NCBI GenBank assembly: GCA_052035645.1
Contig: JBPOHK010000094.1
Location: 11,125-75,124, forward strand
Length of the DNA stretch: 64,000 nucleotides
DNA from: RPQJ01 sp052035645
GTDB lineage: Bacteria; Pseudomonadota; Gammaproteobacteria; Steroidobacterales; Steroidobacteraceae
Reading direction: 5' to 3'
Shown here piece by piece: positions 43,263 through 53,219 of this stretch; the stretch's first letter is position 1; the number at the start of each line of letters is the position of its first letter. The notes under the pieces were generated by a model. The model was not told the origin of the DNA. It searched no databases and saw nothing but the letters and a program-made list of their open reading frames with translations. A program made the position numbers and the translations under genes.

Positions 43263-43850
43263 TCAGGGGTCGGGCGTGCAGGCGTGGCAGGTGGCGCGGG
43301 GGGCCGCGGGTGCCAGCGCGAGATCGTCGACGCGACCGCCCCCGGCGACGTATTGCTGCACTGCAATACTGTCCCGCAGGGTCCACGGGGAAGGTCCCGC
43401 GTCGCCCTCCTCAGGGGCGGCTGCCGGCCCCGGCGGGTCCGCCAGCCACGTCGACGAGTCAAGCTCGAGTTCCCGCGCCGTCCCGTCGCGGCCGTCGAGG
43501 GTCACGATCCGCTCCGCCCGTCGCCAGGCCAGCGATCGCGGACACGCCTGCACCCCGAGATCGATCCGCTGCAGTTCGCGCGGCTGCCGTACGTCCACGA
43601 GACTGATGCGGACGGGTCCCGGGCGCGACGGCTCCAGGGAGGTGCAGCCGAGCACCGCGGCGCGCAGACCGTCCGGGGACACGGCCACCCGGCGCGGCGT
43701 CGTCTCGAGCGCCAGCGTCGCGAGGCGCAGGCCGGAGCCCGGGTCCAGGAACTCGAGGCTGCCGCTCGGGCGCGGCACCAGGAGCGTCAGCGCGTCCCCG
43801 GCCCACGCAGGTCCCGCGAGCACGAGCGCGGCCAGCGCGGCGCGGCGCAT
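43263..43850 (-). CDS. Exported propeller-like protein of unknown function
   Basis: A 195-residue protein with signal peptide (about 1-17, ending PAWAG). The sequence suggests a partial beta-propeller of WD40/YVTN style (GSLEFLDPGSGLRLATLALETTPRRVAVSPDG), too short to close a full ring. The C-terminus has a CHAC motif (ATCHACTPDP), a CxxC rather than a CxxCH heme site. It starts one base into the stop of the glutaredoxin-DinB gene (TGATG) and is the last gene of the ABC-transporter operon. I do not recognise a specific family. Confidence 0.75.
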   Translation of the reverse strand: MRRAALAALVLAGPAWAGDALTLLVPRPSGSLEFLDPGSGLRLATLALETTPRRVAVSPDGLRAAVLGCTSLEPSRPGPVRISLVDVRQPRELQRIDLGVQACPRSLAWRRAERIVTLDGRDGTARELELDSSTWLADPPGPAAAPEEGDAGPSPWTLRDSIAVQQYVAGGGRVDDLALAPAAPRATCHACTPDP

Positions 43851-44614
43851 CACGAGGCCTGCACCTCGGCATCCGCTGCGTCCGTCGGCAGCGGCAGGCC
43901 CGCCAGCAGCGCGGCGGGCAGGGCCGGGCGATCGCTCACGCCGCAGCCGTCGAGCACGAGATCGAGCTGCCGCAGGTGCTGGGCGACGTGCCAGGCGGTG
44001 CGCTCGAGCACACCGTGCAGCGGCTGGGCCCCGTAGTACGTGTCGAGCGTCGCCGGCAGGCGCGACTGGTTCGCGCTCCACCACACGGCGAGGGCCTGCG
44101 ACACGCTGCGCGCGAGTCGCGCAGCATCGGCGCCCGTGCGCAGGTGCGGTGGCGCCGTGCGCTCGAAATGTTCGTAGGTCAGTCGCCCGCCGAGTGCCGC
44201 ATCGAGGAAGCCGACCACGATCTGCGGGACGTGGTAGGCGAGATCGAGGTGGGTGCGATCGCGACCGGGCCAGCGCGCCGCCAGCGCCGCCGGCGGCAGG
44301 CGTTCCATCGTGCCCGCCGCGAAATCGAGCAACGCCAGCAGGCGGGCCACCAGCACAGGCACGGCGAGTCGTTCGCGCGCGACGGCCACGCCGACGAAGC
44401 GCGCGACCTCCTCGAGGTCCTGGCCGAGCACGAAGGCGTCGCCCCTTGCGACCACCGGTACGGAGCGCACGCCGAGCGCCGCGAGCCGTTCGAGCGCACG
44501 GGCGTCCTCGCGCACGTTCACGGACTCGAAATCGATGCCGTGAGAGCGCAGGAATTCCCGGGTCCGCAGGCAGCTCGTGCAGCCCGGCTGCCAGTACACC
44601 GTGATTGCGGCCAC
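43850..44614 (-). CDS. Glutaredoxin-DinB fusion protein
   Basis: A 254-residue cytoplasmic protein. Residues about 1-75 are a glutaredoxin with active site CTSC (C12, C15) and the cis-Pro motif RSVPVVARGD. Residues about 85-235 form a four-helix DinB-like domain with the histidine pattern YHVPQ and WHVAQHLRQLD, similar to mycothiol- or bacillithiol-dependent DinB enzymes that bind a metal through three histidines. A thiol-redox domain fused to a DinB-fold domain suggests a glutathione-dependent reaction, but substrate and product are unknown. It lies 3 bases after the GNAT gene. Confidence 0.82.
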   Translation of the reverse strand: MAAITVYWQPGCTSCLRTREFLRSHGIDFESVNVREDARALERLAALGVRSVPVVARGDAFVLGQDLEEVARFVGVAVARERLAVPVLVARLLALLDFAAGTMERLPPAALAARWPGRDRTHLDLAYHVPQIVVGFLDAALGGRLTYEHFERTAPPHLRTGADAARLARSVSQALAVWWSANQSRLPATLDTYYGAQPLHGVLERTAWHVAQHLRQLDLVLDGCGVSDRPALPAALLAGLPLPTDAADAEVQAS

Positions 44615-44617
44615 GCG

Positions 44618-45355
44618 CTACCCCGGGCCGGCCGCGCCCGCCCCGGGCCGGCACTCGGCGAGCGTGCGGCGCTGGCGGCCCCCGGCGTCGAAGTTCGCCG
44701 GATCCAGCCAGGCGCGGAAGGCGGCGTCGAGCGCCGGCCACTCGCCGTCGACGACCGAGTACCAGGCCGTGTCGCGGTTGCGCCCCTTGTAGACGATGGC
44801 CTGCCGGAAGATGCCTTCGAACGTGAACCCGAGCCGCTCGGCCGCGCGCCGCGAGGCGGCGTTCAGCGAATCGCACTTCCATTCGTAGCGGCGATACCCG
44901 AGTTCGAAGGCGTTGCGCATCATGAGGGCCATGGCCTCGGTGGACGCCGGCGAACGCTGCAGCAGCGGCGAGAAGGCGAGGTGGCCCACCTCGATCACGC
45001 CGTGCGCCGGCTCGATGCGCAGGTAGGAACCGAGGCCGACCGCCCGGCCGCTGCGGGCGTCGACGAATGCGAAGAACAGCGGGTCCTCCGAGGCCGGCTT
45101 CGGCGCGAGCCAGTCGAGGAACTCCGCTTCCGACGCCCACGGGCCGCTGAACAGGTACGTCCAGTTCCGCTGCTCGGCATCGAGCGAGTACGCCGCGTAC
45201 AGTTCGCGGCCGTGCCGGGCGGCATCGAGCGGCTCCACCCGGCAGTAGCGGCCCGAGAAGGCCGCGCGCGCCGGGCGCGGCGGCGGCCGCCAGCCGGGCA
45301 GGGCCCGCCCGATCGGCTGGCCCAGTTCGTTGCGCCGCGGGTCCCCGGTCGTCAC
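44618..45355 (-). CDS. GNAT family N-acetyltransferase (RimJ/RimL-like)
   Basis: A 245-residue acetyltransferase with the RimJ/RimL-type GNAT fold: YCRVEPLDAARHGRELY near the start, then VGLGSYLRIEPAHGVIEVGHLAFSP, the acetyl-CoA-binding QRSPASTEAMALMM and the terminal YEWKCDSLNAASRRAAERLGF. The GTG at 45355 is chosen because GGAGG lies 7 bases upstream, within the end of the ABC transporter gene; no ATG is suitably placed. The stop is 3 bases before the glutaredoxin-DinB gene. Confidence 0.9.
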   Translation of the reverse strand: MTTGDPRRNELGQPIGRALPGWRPPPRPARAAFSGRYCRVEPLDAARHGRELYAAYSLDAEQRNWTYLFSGPWASEAEFLDWLAPKPASEDPLFFAFVDARSGRAVGLGSYLRIEPAHGVIEVGHLAFSPLLQRSPASTEAMALMMRNAFELGYRRYEWKCDSLNAASRRAAERLGFTFEGIFRQAIVYKGRNRDTAWYSVVDGEWPALDAAFRAWLDPANFDAGGRQRRTLAECRPGAGAAGPG

Positions 45356-45357
45356 GG

Positions 45358-47157
45358 TCAGGCCTCCTGCGCCTCGCGCACGCCACCCTCCGCGAACTGC
45401 AGCGCGGCGAGTCGCGCGTACAGTTCGTTGCCGCGCACCAGTTCGCCGTGCGTGCCCTGCGCGATGATGCGCCCGTGGTCCATCACGACGATGCGGTCCG
45501 CCTCCAGCACCGTGGCGAGGCGGTGGGCGATGATGATGGTCGTGCGGTTCTGCATCAGCCGCTCGAGCGCGCCCTGCACCAGCCGCTCGCTCTCCGCGTC
45601 GAGGGCGCTGGTCGCCTCGTCCAGCAGCAGGATGGGTGGGTCGCGCAGGATGGCGCGCGCGATCGCGATGCGCTGGCGCTGGCCGCCCGACAGGCGGGTG
45701 CCGCGCTCGCCGAGGAACGTGTCGTACCCCTGCGGCAGCTTGCGCAGGAAGCCGTCGGCCGCGGCGGCCTGCGCCGCCGCTTCGACTTCCGCGTCGCTCG
45801 CGTCCGGCCGGCCGTAGCGGATGTTCTCGCGGGCGCTGGCGGCGAACAGGACGGTGTCCTGCGGCACGAGGCCGATGCGGCGGCGCACCTCGGCGGGGTC
45901 CGCCGTCGCGACGTCCACGCCGTCGATGAGCACGCGCCCGTCGGCCGGGTCGTAGAAGCGCAGCAGGAGCTGGAAGGTCGTGCTCTTGCCGGCGCCCGAG
46001 GGGCCGACGAAGGCGACGGTCTCGCCCGGCCGGACCACGAGGTCGAACTCGTCCAGCGCCTTCGCTTCGGGCCGCGACGGATAGCGGAAGACGACGCGCT
46101 CGAAGCGGATCTCGCCGCGACCCGGCACGGGCAATGGCACGGGCTGCGCCGGCGCGACGATGGCGGGCTGCGCGTGCTGCAGTTCGACGAGGCGCTCCAT
46201 CGCGCCGGCCGCGCGCTGCACCTCGCCCCACATCTCGGACAGCGAGGCCGCGGCGACCGCGACGTAGACGGCGTAGAGCAGGAACTGGCCGAGCTGCCCG
46301 CCGGTCATCTCGCCCCTGACCACCGAGTGCGCGCCGACCCAGAGCACGAAGGTGATGGCGCCGAACACGAGGAACGTGGCGAGTGCGGTCAGCGTCGAGC
46401 GCGTGCGCGAGCGGCGGACGGCCGCGACGAACGAATGCTCGACGGCCTCGTCGAACCGCCGGGTGTTGACCTCCTCGAGCGTGAAGGCCTGCACCGTCTG
46501 GATGGCGTTCAGCGTCTCGTCCGCGATGCCGCTGGTGTCGGCGATGCGGTCCTGCGAGGCGCGCGACTGGCTGCGCACCCGCCGGCCGAGCACGATCATC
46601 GGCACCAGCACCACCGGCATCATCACGAGGATCAGCACCGTCAGGCGCGGGCTCGTGACCGCCAGCATCACCAGGCTGCCGGCGATCGAGATCGCCGAGC
46701 GCAGGGTGATCGACAGGTTCACGCCGGCGATGGACTGCACGAGCGTGGTGTCGGCCGTCAGGCGCGACAGCACCTCGCCCACGCGGGTCACCTCGAAGAA
46801 GCTCGGGTCCATGCGCACGACGCGTGCGTACACGGCCTCGCGCAGGTCGGCCACCACGCGCTCCCCCAGCCACGTGACCAGGTAGAAGCGCAGGGCCGCG
46901 AACACCCCGAAGAAGGCGGCGGCCGCCAGGAACGCGAGGAAATAGCGGTTGATGGTGTCGGTGCTCTGCGAGGACAGGCCCTGGTCGATCAGGTGGCGCA
47001 GGGCGATCGGCAGCGCCAGCATGGCGGCCGAAGCGAGCAGCAGCGCGACCAGGGCGGCCGCCAGCGTGCCCCGGTACGGCCGCAGGTAGGGCAGCAGCGC
47101 GCGCAGGGGCTTCAGCGATCGGCTCTTCGGGCGGTCGGGCGGAGTGTTCTCGGACAT
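45358..47157 (-). CDS. ABC transporter, fused permease and ATPase (MsbA-like)
   Basis: A 599-residue half-transporter of the exporter type. Six transmembrane helices lie in residues about 30-310. The ATPase domain has Walker A GPSGAGKS (385-392), signature LSGGQ (489-493), Walker B ILLLDEAT (about 509-516) and the H-loop IIAHRL. It works as a homodimer that flips lipids or exports hydrophobic compounds. The first gene of a four-gene minus-strand set; it ends 2 bases before the GNAT start. Its actual substrate is unknown. Confidence 0.93.
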   Translation of the reverse strand: MSENTPPDRPKSRSLKPLRALLPYLRPYRGTLAAALVALLLASAAMLALPIALRHLIDQGLSSQSTDTINRYFLAFLAAAAFFGVFAALRFYLVTWLGERVVADLREAVYARVVRMDPSFFEVTRVGEVLSRLTADTTLVQSIAGVNLSITLRSAISIAGSLVMLAVTSPRLTVLILVMMPVVLVPMIVLGRRVRSQSRASQDRIADTSGIADETLNAIQTVQAFTLEEVNTRRFDEAVEHSFVAAVRRSRTRSTLTALATFLVFGAITFVLWVGAHSVVRGEMTGGQLGQFLLYAVYVAVAAASLSEMWGEVQRAAGAMERLVELQHAQPAIVAPAQPVPLPVPGRGEIRFERVVFRYPSRPEAKALDEFDLVVRPGETVAFVGPSGAGKSTTFQLLLRFYDPADGRVLIDGVDVATADPAEVRRRIGLVPQDTVLFAASARENIRYGRPDASDAEVEAAAQAAAADGFLRKLPQGYDTFLGERGTRLSGGQRQRIAIARAILRDPPILLLDEATSALDAESERLVQGALERLMQNRTTIIIAHRLATVLEADRIVVMDHGRIIAQGTHGELVRGNELYARLAALQFAEGGVREAQEA

Positions 47158-47339
47158 CCGGGCTGGCTCTGGCGGGGTGGAGTGACTCTACCGCACTCCG
47201 GCGGGGCGCATTGCGTCCGACTCGCAGTCGCAATCGCGCCCGGCGGCCGCCGGCGCGTCGCGGCGTGCGCGTTTCGCGGGCAGGAGGGTTGCGGCATACT
47301 GCGCCGAAACCAACCTCCTGCAAGCAAGGGAGTTCCCGC

Positions 47340-48200
47340 ATGAACCGTTCCAGGAAGCAGCCGGCCGCCGTTTCGGGCCTGGCCCTCGGGGTCCTCGGCG
47401 CCGCGGCGATGCTCGGTGCCCCCGATCTCCGTGCCGACGACGCCCCCGACCTGCTCACCGACCCGTTCAGCGTCTCGCTCGGCACCTTCATCGTGCAGAC
47501 CGAGCCGACGGTTCAGCTGGACGGCGACACCACGGCGGGCGACAAGATCGACTTCGACAGCGAGATCGGCGGGGCCGACGTCAACCGCTTCCGCCTCGAC
47601 GCGGCCTGGCGATTCGGCGAGACGGACCGGCACAAGCTCCGCGGCTTCCTGTTCAACGTCAGCCGCAGCCGCAAGAAGACCATCAACGAGGACATCGTCT
47701 GGGGCGACGACACCTACCCGGTGAACGCCAAGGTCGAGTTCAAGATGGACTTCTCCGTGGCCGAACTGGCCTACGAGTACGAGTTCCTGAAGCGCGACAA
47801 CTACGAGGTGGGCGCCTCGGCGGGCCTGCACTACACGACCTTCGGTGCGGAACTGCGCGCCAAGGCGTCGGAATCGGGCGGCTCGCTGAGCACCGACATC
47901 AAGAACGAGGGCAGCGTGGACCTGCCGCTGCCGGTGTTCGGCTTGCAGGGCACGTGGCGGCTGCCGGCCAACCTGTACGCCAACCTGTCCGCCCAGTGGT
48001 TCGCGCTGTCGATCGATGAATACGACGGCAGCCTGCAGGACTACCGCGCCACGCTCACCTGGCAACCGAAGTCCTGGCTCGGCATCGGCATCGGGTACGA
48101 CCAGTTCTCGATCGACGTCGACGTGCAGAAGGACCGGTTCGAGGGTTCGCTCGACTGGACCTACAGCGGCCCGATGATCTTCTACAACGCGAGCTTCTGA
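47340..48200 (+). CDS. Outer-membrane beta-barrel protein, hypothetical
   Basis: A 286-residue protein with a long signal peptide (about 1-32). The mature portion shows repeated amphipathic beta-strands (VNRFRLDAAWRFGETDRHKLRGFLFNVSRS; AELAYEYEFLKRDNYEVGASAGLHYTTFG) and ends YNASF with the terminal Phe of barrels. The family is not identified. An AAGGGAG ribosome site is upstream of the ATG at 47340. The next gene, an aldehyde dehydrogenase, starts 2 bases after its stop, so the two are co-transcribed. Confidence 0.8.
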   Translation: MNRSRKQPAAVSGLALGVLGAAAMLGAPDLRADDAPDLLTDPFSVSLGTFIVQTEPTVQLDGDTTAGDKIDFDSEIGGADVNRFRLDAAWRFGETDRHKLRGFLFNVSRSRKKTINEDIVWGDDTYPVNAKVEFKMDFSVAELAYEYEFLKRDNYEVGASAGLHYTTFGAELRAKASESGGSLSTDIKNEGSVDLPLPVFGLQGTWRLPANLYANLSAQWFALSIDEYDGSLQDYRATLTWQPKSWLGIGIGYDQFSIDVDVQKDRFEGSLDWTYSGPMIFYNASF

Positions 48201-48202
48201 CC

Positions 48203-49666
48203 ATGCGCGACTGCACCAGGTTCTACATCGACGGCCAGTGGGTCGCGCCGGCCGCGGCGAAGACCCTCGACGTGGTCAATCCGGCGACGGAGGGCGTGGC
48301 CGGGCGCATCTCGCTCGGCAGCGCGGCCGACGTCGATCGGGCCGTGGCCGCGGCCCGGCGCGCGTTCGAGACCTACTCGCGCACGACCCGCGAGGAGCGC
48401 ATGGCGCTGCTCGCCCGCATCGTCGAGGTCTACAAGCGCCGGCTCCCCGAGGTCGCGCAGGCGATCTCCGAGGAGATGGGCGCCCCCCTCGCCACCATCG
48501 CGCTGCCGATGCAGGCGCCCGCGGGGCTCGGGCATTTCATGGTCGCGCTCGCGGTGCTCAAGGACTTCGAGTTCGAGCAGGCGCGGGGCACCACCAGCGT
48601 GCAGCGCGAACCCGTGGGCGTGTGCGGGCTGATCACGCCCTGGAACTGGCCCGCCAACCAGATCACCTGCAAGGTGGCGCCTGCCCTGGCCACGGGCTGC
48701 ACGATGGTGTTGAAGCCGAGCGAGCTGGCGCCGCTGAGCGGACACCTGATCGCCGAGATCCTGCACGAGGCCGGCGTGCCTGCGGGCGTGTTCAATCTCG
48801 TGGACGGCGACGGCCCGACCGTGGGCGCCGCGCGCGCGTCGCATCCCGGCATCGACATGGTCTCGTTCACCGGGTCGACGCGCGCCGGCATCCTGGTCGA
48901 CAAGGCCGCCGCGGACACGGTGAAGAAAGTCGCGCTGGAACTCGGCGGCAAGTCGCCGAACATCATCCTCGACGGCGCGCCGCTCGAGGCTGCCGTGGGA
49001 CACGGCGTGATGGTGATGATGAACAACAGCGGCCAGAGCTGCAACGCGCCTTCGCGCATGCTGGTGCCGCGCAAGCACCTCGCGACCGTCGAGGCCATCG
49101 CGCAGGCGATCGCCGCGCAGGTGGTCGTGGGCGACCCGGCCAGCCCGACGACCGCAATGGGCCCGCAGGCGAACCAGAACCAGTGGCGGCGCACGCAGTC
49201 GCTCATCGAGAAGGGCATCGCCGAGGGCGCGAAAGTCGTGTGCGGCGGTCCGGGCCGGCCCGACGGGCTCACCCGCGGCTACTTCACGCGGCCCACGGTG
49301 TTCAGCGACGTGCGCAACGACATGACCATCGCGCGCGAGGAGATCTTCGGGCCGGTGCTGTGCATCCTGCCGTACGACAGCGAGGAGGAGGCGATCCGAA
49401 TCGCCAACGACACGCCCTATGGCCTGTCCTCGTACGTGTTCGGGCCCACGGCGGAGAAGGCGCGCCAGGTGGGCACGCGCATCCGCGCGGGCAACGTGCA
49501 CATCAACGGGGCGAGCCTGGACGTCGCCGGGCCTTTCGGCGGCTACAAGCAGTCGGGCCTCGGCCGCGAGTGGGGCGCGCTCGGCTTCGAGGAGTTCCTC
49601 GAGGTCAAGGCGGTCTTCGGCGGCGTCGGCGAGGTGAAGGCCGGCATCGTCGAGATGCCCACCTGA
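48203..49666 (+). CDS. Aldehyde dehydrogenase family protein
   Basis: A 487-residue NAD(P)-dependent aldehyde dehydrogenase. Catalytic residues are C280 (NNSGQSCNAPSR) and E246 (LELGGKSPN), with TPWNWPANQ as the conserved N-terminal nucleotide-binding segment and FTGSTRAG for cofactor binding. It oxidises an aldehyde to the acid; substrate specificity is unknown. It is paired with the upstream barrel gene and converges on the patatin gene with a single base between the two stop codons. Confidence 0.95.
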   Translation: MRDCTRFYIDGQWVAPAAAKTLDVVNPATEGVAGRISLGSAADVDRAVAAARRAFETYSRTTREERMALLARIVEVYKRRLPEVAQAISEEMGAPLATIALPMQAPAGLGHFMVALAVLKDFEFEQARGTTSVQREPVGVCGLITPWNWPANQITCKVAPALATGCTMVLKPSELAPLSGHLIAEILHEAGVPAGVFNLVDGDGPTVGAARASHPGIDMVSFTGSTRAGILVDKAAADTVKKVALELGGKSPNIILDGAPLEAAVGHGVMVMMNNSGQSCNAPSRMLVPRKHLATVEAIAQAIAAQVVVGDPASPTTAMGPQANQNQWRRTQSLIEKGIAEGAKVVCGGPGRPDGLTRGYFTRPTVFSDVRNDMTIAREEIFGPVLCILPYDSEEEAIRIANDTPYGLSSYVFGPTAEKARQVGTRIRAGNVHINGASLDVAGPFGGYKQSGLGREWGALGFEEFLEVKAVFGGVGEVKAGIVEMPT

Positions 49667-49667
49667 C

Positions 49668-51932
49668 TCAGCGGAAGATCCCCTTCTCGAGGATCGTGCC
49701 CCGGCCGATCGGGCGGCCGATCGCCAGCCACAGGCTCCAGGAATCCGTGGTCGTGGCGCCGAGTCCCAGCGTCAGCGGGCCGACGAGCGTGCGGCCCGTG
49801 AGGTACACGGACGCGCCGTAGATCTCGTCGTCGCGCAACCCGTCGATGCGGTCGTAGATCGCGCCGGCCTCGAGGCGGATGCCCGCATACAGCGCCTGCC
49901 CGCGGATCGCGAGGGTGTCCTTGATCTTCCAGTTGTAGCCGGTGCCGACGGTCCAGTAGCTGTCGGCGCGCAGCTCGCCGAGTTCGTAGCCGGGGAAGCT
50001 GCCCGGGCCGCCGAGGGCGAACGCGCGATCGAGCGGCAGGTTGCCGTCGAGGTCCGAGCCGCCGGCCGCCGTCACCCAGATCACGTCCCGGCGCAGGGGT
50101 ACGGCGAGCCCGATGCCGAGCTCGGCGCGCTGCCAGTCGAGGTCGGCGCCCAGAGCGTCGTCGCTGCGCATGTACTCGAGGGCCACCGCGAGCCCGCGCG
50201 TCGGATTGAACGGCGTGTCGCGGGTGTCGTAGGTGCCGGCCACGATGAGGCCGGCGTCGTCGCGCTCCGCCTCCTGGAACAGCGGCGAGCCCGTGCTCAG
50301 GGTGAGGCGCCGCCGGTCGAACAGGTAGCCGAGCCGCAGCTGCGCCGCGCGGCCGAAGTTCACGCCGACGTCGACCTGGCCCATCAGGTCGCCGAAGCGG
50401 TACGCCGCGATGCGCTCGTTGTCGTAGAAGACGTCTTCTTCCGAGGACTTCCAGAGGATCCGCGGCTCGACGAACCAGCGCTGCTGCACGTCGAGCGGCT
50501 GGTAGAGGCTGGTCGAGACGAACGTCTCGCCGCCGGCCTGGATCTCGTTGCGCCACTCTCCGCCGAGCGCATTGAGCCAGGTCCGGTCGTGCTTGGCGTA
50601 GATCGCGAAGCCGACGTCGCCGCCGGCCGAGCCGTAGACGCCCAGGTCCACCTTGAGGTAGTCCGGTCCGTAGCGCTTCTCGCGCGGCAGCCAGACGAGC
50701 GTCGGACTCGCCGGATCGCCCTCGAGCCGGTACTCGACCGACTCGAAGTCCTGCAGCGCCGCCAGTCGCCGCGCCTCGGCGCTGATGCGGGCCGTATCCA
50801 CCACGTCGCCCGCTCGCACCGTCGACTGGCCCTGCAGGAACTCCGGGTTCACCCGCCGCAGTCCCTCGAAGCGCACCCCGGCCAGTCGCGCCTCGATCGC
50901 CTGCGAGGCCGTCACCCGTCGGCGCCACGCGGCGTACTCGTCCGCCGGTACGGCGTACTGGCGCAGCGCCGCAACCTCGCGCAGCGCGGCCTGCTCGCCG
51001 AGCGGGATGGTCTCCGGCACGCGCTCGAAGTCGGCGGTGCCGATGTCGCCCATGATCACGTCGATGCGCACGTCGCCCGGCCGCAGCGAATCGAGCTGCA
51101 GCTGCTCGTTCGCCTGGATCATCACGTCGGACATGCGGCTGATCAGCTGCGTCGCGGTCTGCAGCCTCGCCGGGTCCGCGTCCGGTTCGACCAGGTTCAC
51201 GACGATCACGCGCTCGGCGCAGAGATCGCGCGCCACGTCCACGGGGATGTTCCGCACCAGTCCGCCGTCGGAGAGGATGTAGTCGCCCATGAGCACGGGC
51301 GCGAACGCGCCCGGGATGGCCATGCTGGCGCGCATCGCCGTGGCGATGTCGCCCTCGGACAGCACCACCATCCGGCCGCTCACCATGTCCGTGGCGACGG
51401 CGCGGTAGGGGATCGGCAGGCGGTCGAAGCTGCTCTGCATGCGGGCACCGGCCACGAAGCTGCGCAGCAGGTCGTCGATGTTGCTGGTGTCGACGAGACC
51501 GCCCGGCGCGATGACCGCGCCGTCGCGCAGGCCGAGCTCGATCTGGTTGCTGTACGTGACGCCGGCGCGCTTCTGCTCGATCGGTTCGAGGTCGCGGCGA
51601 CCCTGGCCGCCGACGACCGACTTCCAGTTGATGCCGACGACGAACTTCTCGAGGTCGTCCGCGGGAATGCCGGACGCGTAACCTGCGCCGACCAGTGCGC
51701 CCATGCTGGTGCCGGCCACGCAGTCGACCGGGACGTTGAGCTTCTCGAGGACCTTCAGCACGCCGACGTGCGCGCCGCCCTTGGCTCCGCCGCCGGCGAG
51801 CACCAGGCCCACCCGCGGGCGAGTCCCTGTCGTCGCCGGCCCGGCCTCGTCGCCGGCCGCGTTCGCCACGGGCGCGGCCTGGCTGGCCGCGATCGCCACG
51901 GCGGCGGCACCCAAGCAACGGAGGAATCGCAT
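49668..51932 (-). CDS. Patatin-like phospholipase with POTRA and outer-membrane barrel (type Vd, PlpD-like)
   Basis: A 754-residue protein. A signal peptide (about 1-26) is followed by a patatin domain (about 40-330) with oxyanion loop GGGAKG (47-52), nucleophile S76 in GTSMG and catalytic D222 in DGG. A POTRA-like segment (about 350-420; GVRFEGLRRVNPEFLQGQ) and a C-terminal Omp85/TpsB-like barrel (about 430-754; GDVGFAIYAKHDRTW, PGSFPGYELGELRADSYWTVGTGY) complete the plan of type Vd autotransporters, which display or release a lipase. The ATG at 51932 gives the signal peptide; the longer frame is spurious. Confidence 0.92.
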   Translation of the reverse strand: MRFLRCLGAAAVAIAASQAAPVANAAGDEAGPATTGTRPRVGLVLAGGGAKGGAHVGVLKVLEKLNVPVDCVAGTSMGALVGAGYASGIPADDLEKFVVGINWKSVVGGQGRRDLEPIEQKRAGVTYSNQIELGLRDGAVIAPGGLVDTSNIDDLLRSFVAGARMQSSFDRLPIPYRAVATDMVSGRMVVLSEGDIATAMRASMAIPGAFAPVLMGDYILSDGGLVRNIPVDVARDLCAERVIVVNLVEPDADPARLQTATQLISRMSDVMIQANEQLQLDSLRPGDVRIDVIMGDIGTADFERVPETIPLGEQAALREVAALRQYAVPADEYAAWRRRVTASQAIEARLAGVRFEGLRRVNPEFLQGQSTVRAGDVVDTARISAEARRLAALQDFESVEYRLEGDPASPTLVWLPREKRYGPDYLKVDLGVYGSAGGDVGFAIYAKHDRTWLNALGGEWRNEIQAGGETFVSTSLYQPLDVQQRWFVEPRILWKSSEEDVFYDNERIAAYRFGDLMGQVDVGVNFGRAAQLRLGYLFDRRRLTLSTGSPLFQEAERDDAGLIVAGTYDTRDTPFNPTRGLAVALEYMRSDDALGADLDWQRAELGIGLAVPLRRDVIWVTAAGGSDLDGNLPLDRAFALGGPGSFPGYELGELRADSYWTVGTGYNWKIKDTLAIRGQALYAGIRLEAGAIYDRIDGLRDDEIYGASVYLTGRTLVGPLTLGLGATTTDSWSLWLAIGRPIGRGTILEKGIFR

Positions 51933-52076
51933 GCACAGTCTCCCGACGGACGTCCGTCCGCGCAATCCTCGCGATGATCCACGATTGGTCCCGGTGGCGT
52001 CGATACCCACTGGACAATCGGCCCGGTTTCGCGATTCCATGCGCGGCTGGACCTTCCTCCGCGACGCAGGCCGACC

Positions 52077-53215
<1,139 letters not shown>

Positions 53216-53219
<4 letters not shown>

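Noticed and set aside
43198..44604. 468-codon plus-strand open frame opposite the glutaredoxin-DinB and propeller-like genes
   Set aside because: It is an Arg/Pro/Ser-rich antisense shadow with no domain, while the minus-strand genes have domains, a signal peptide and tight coupling.
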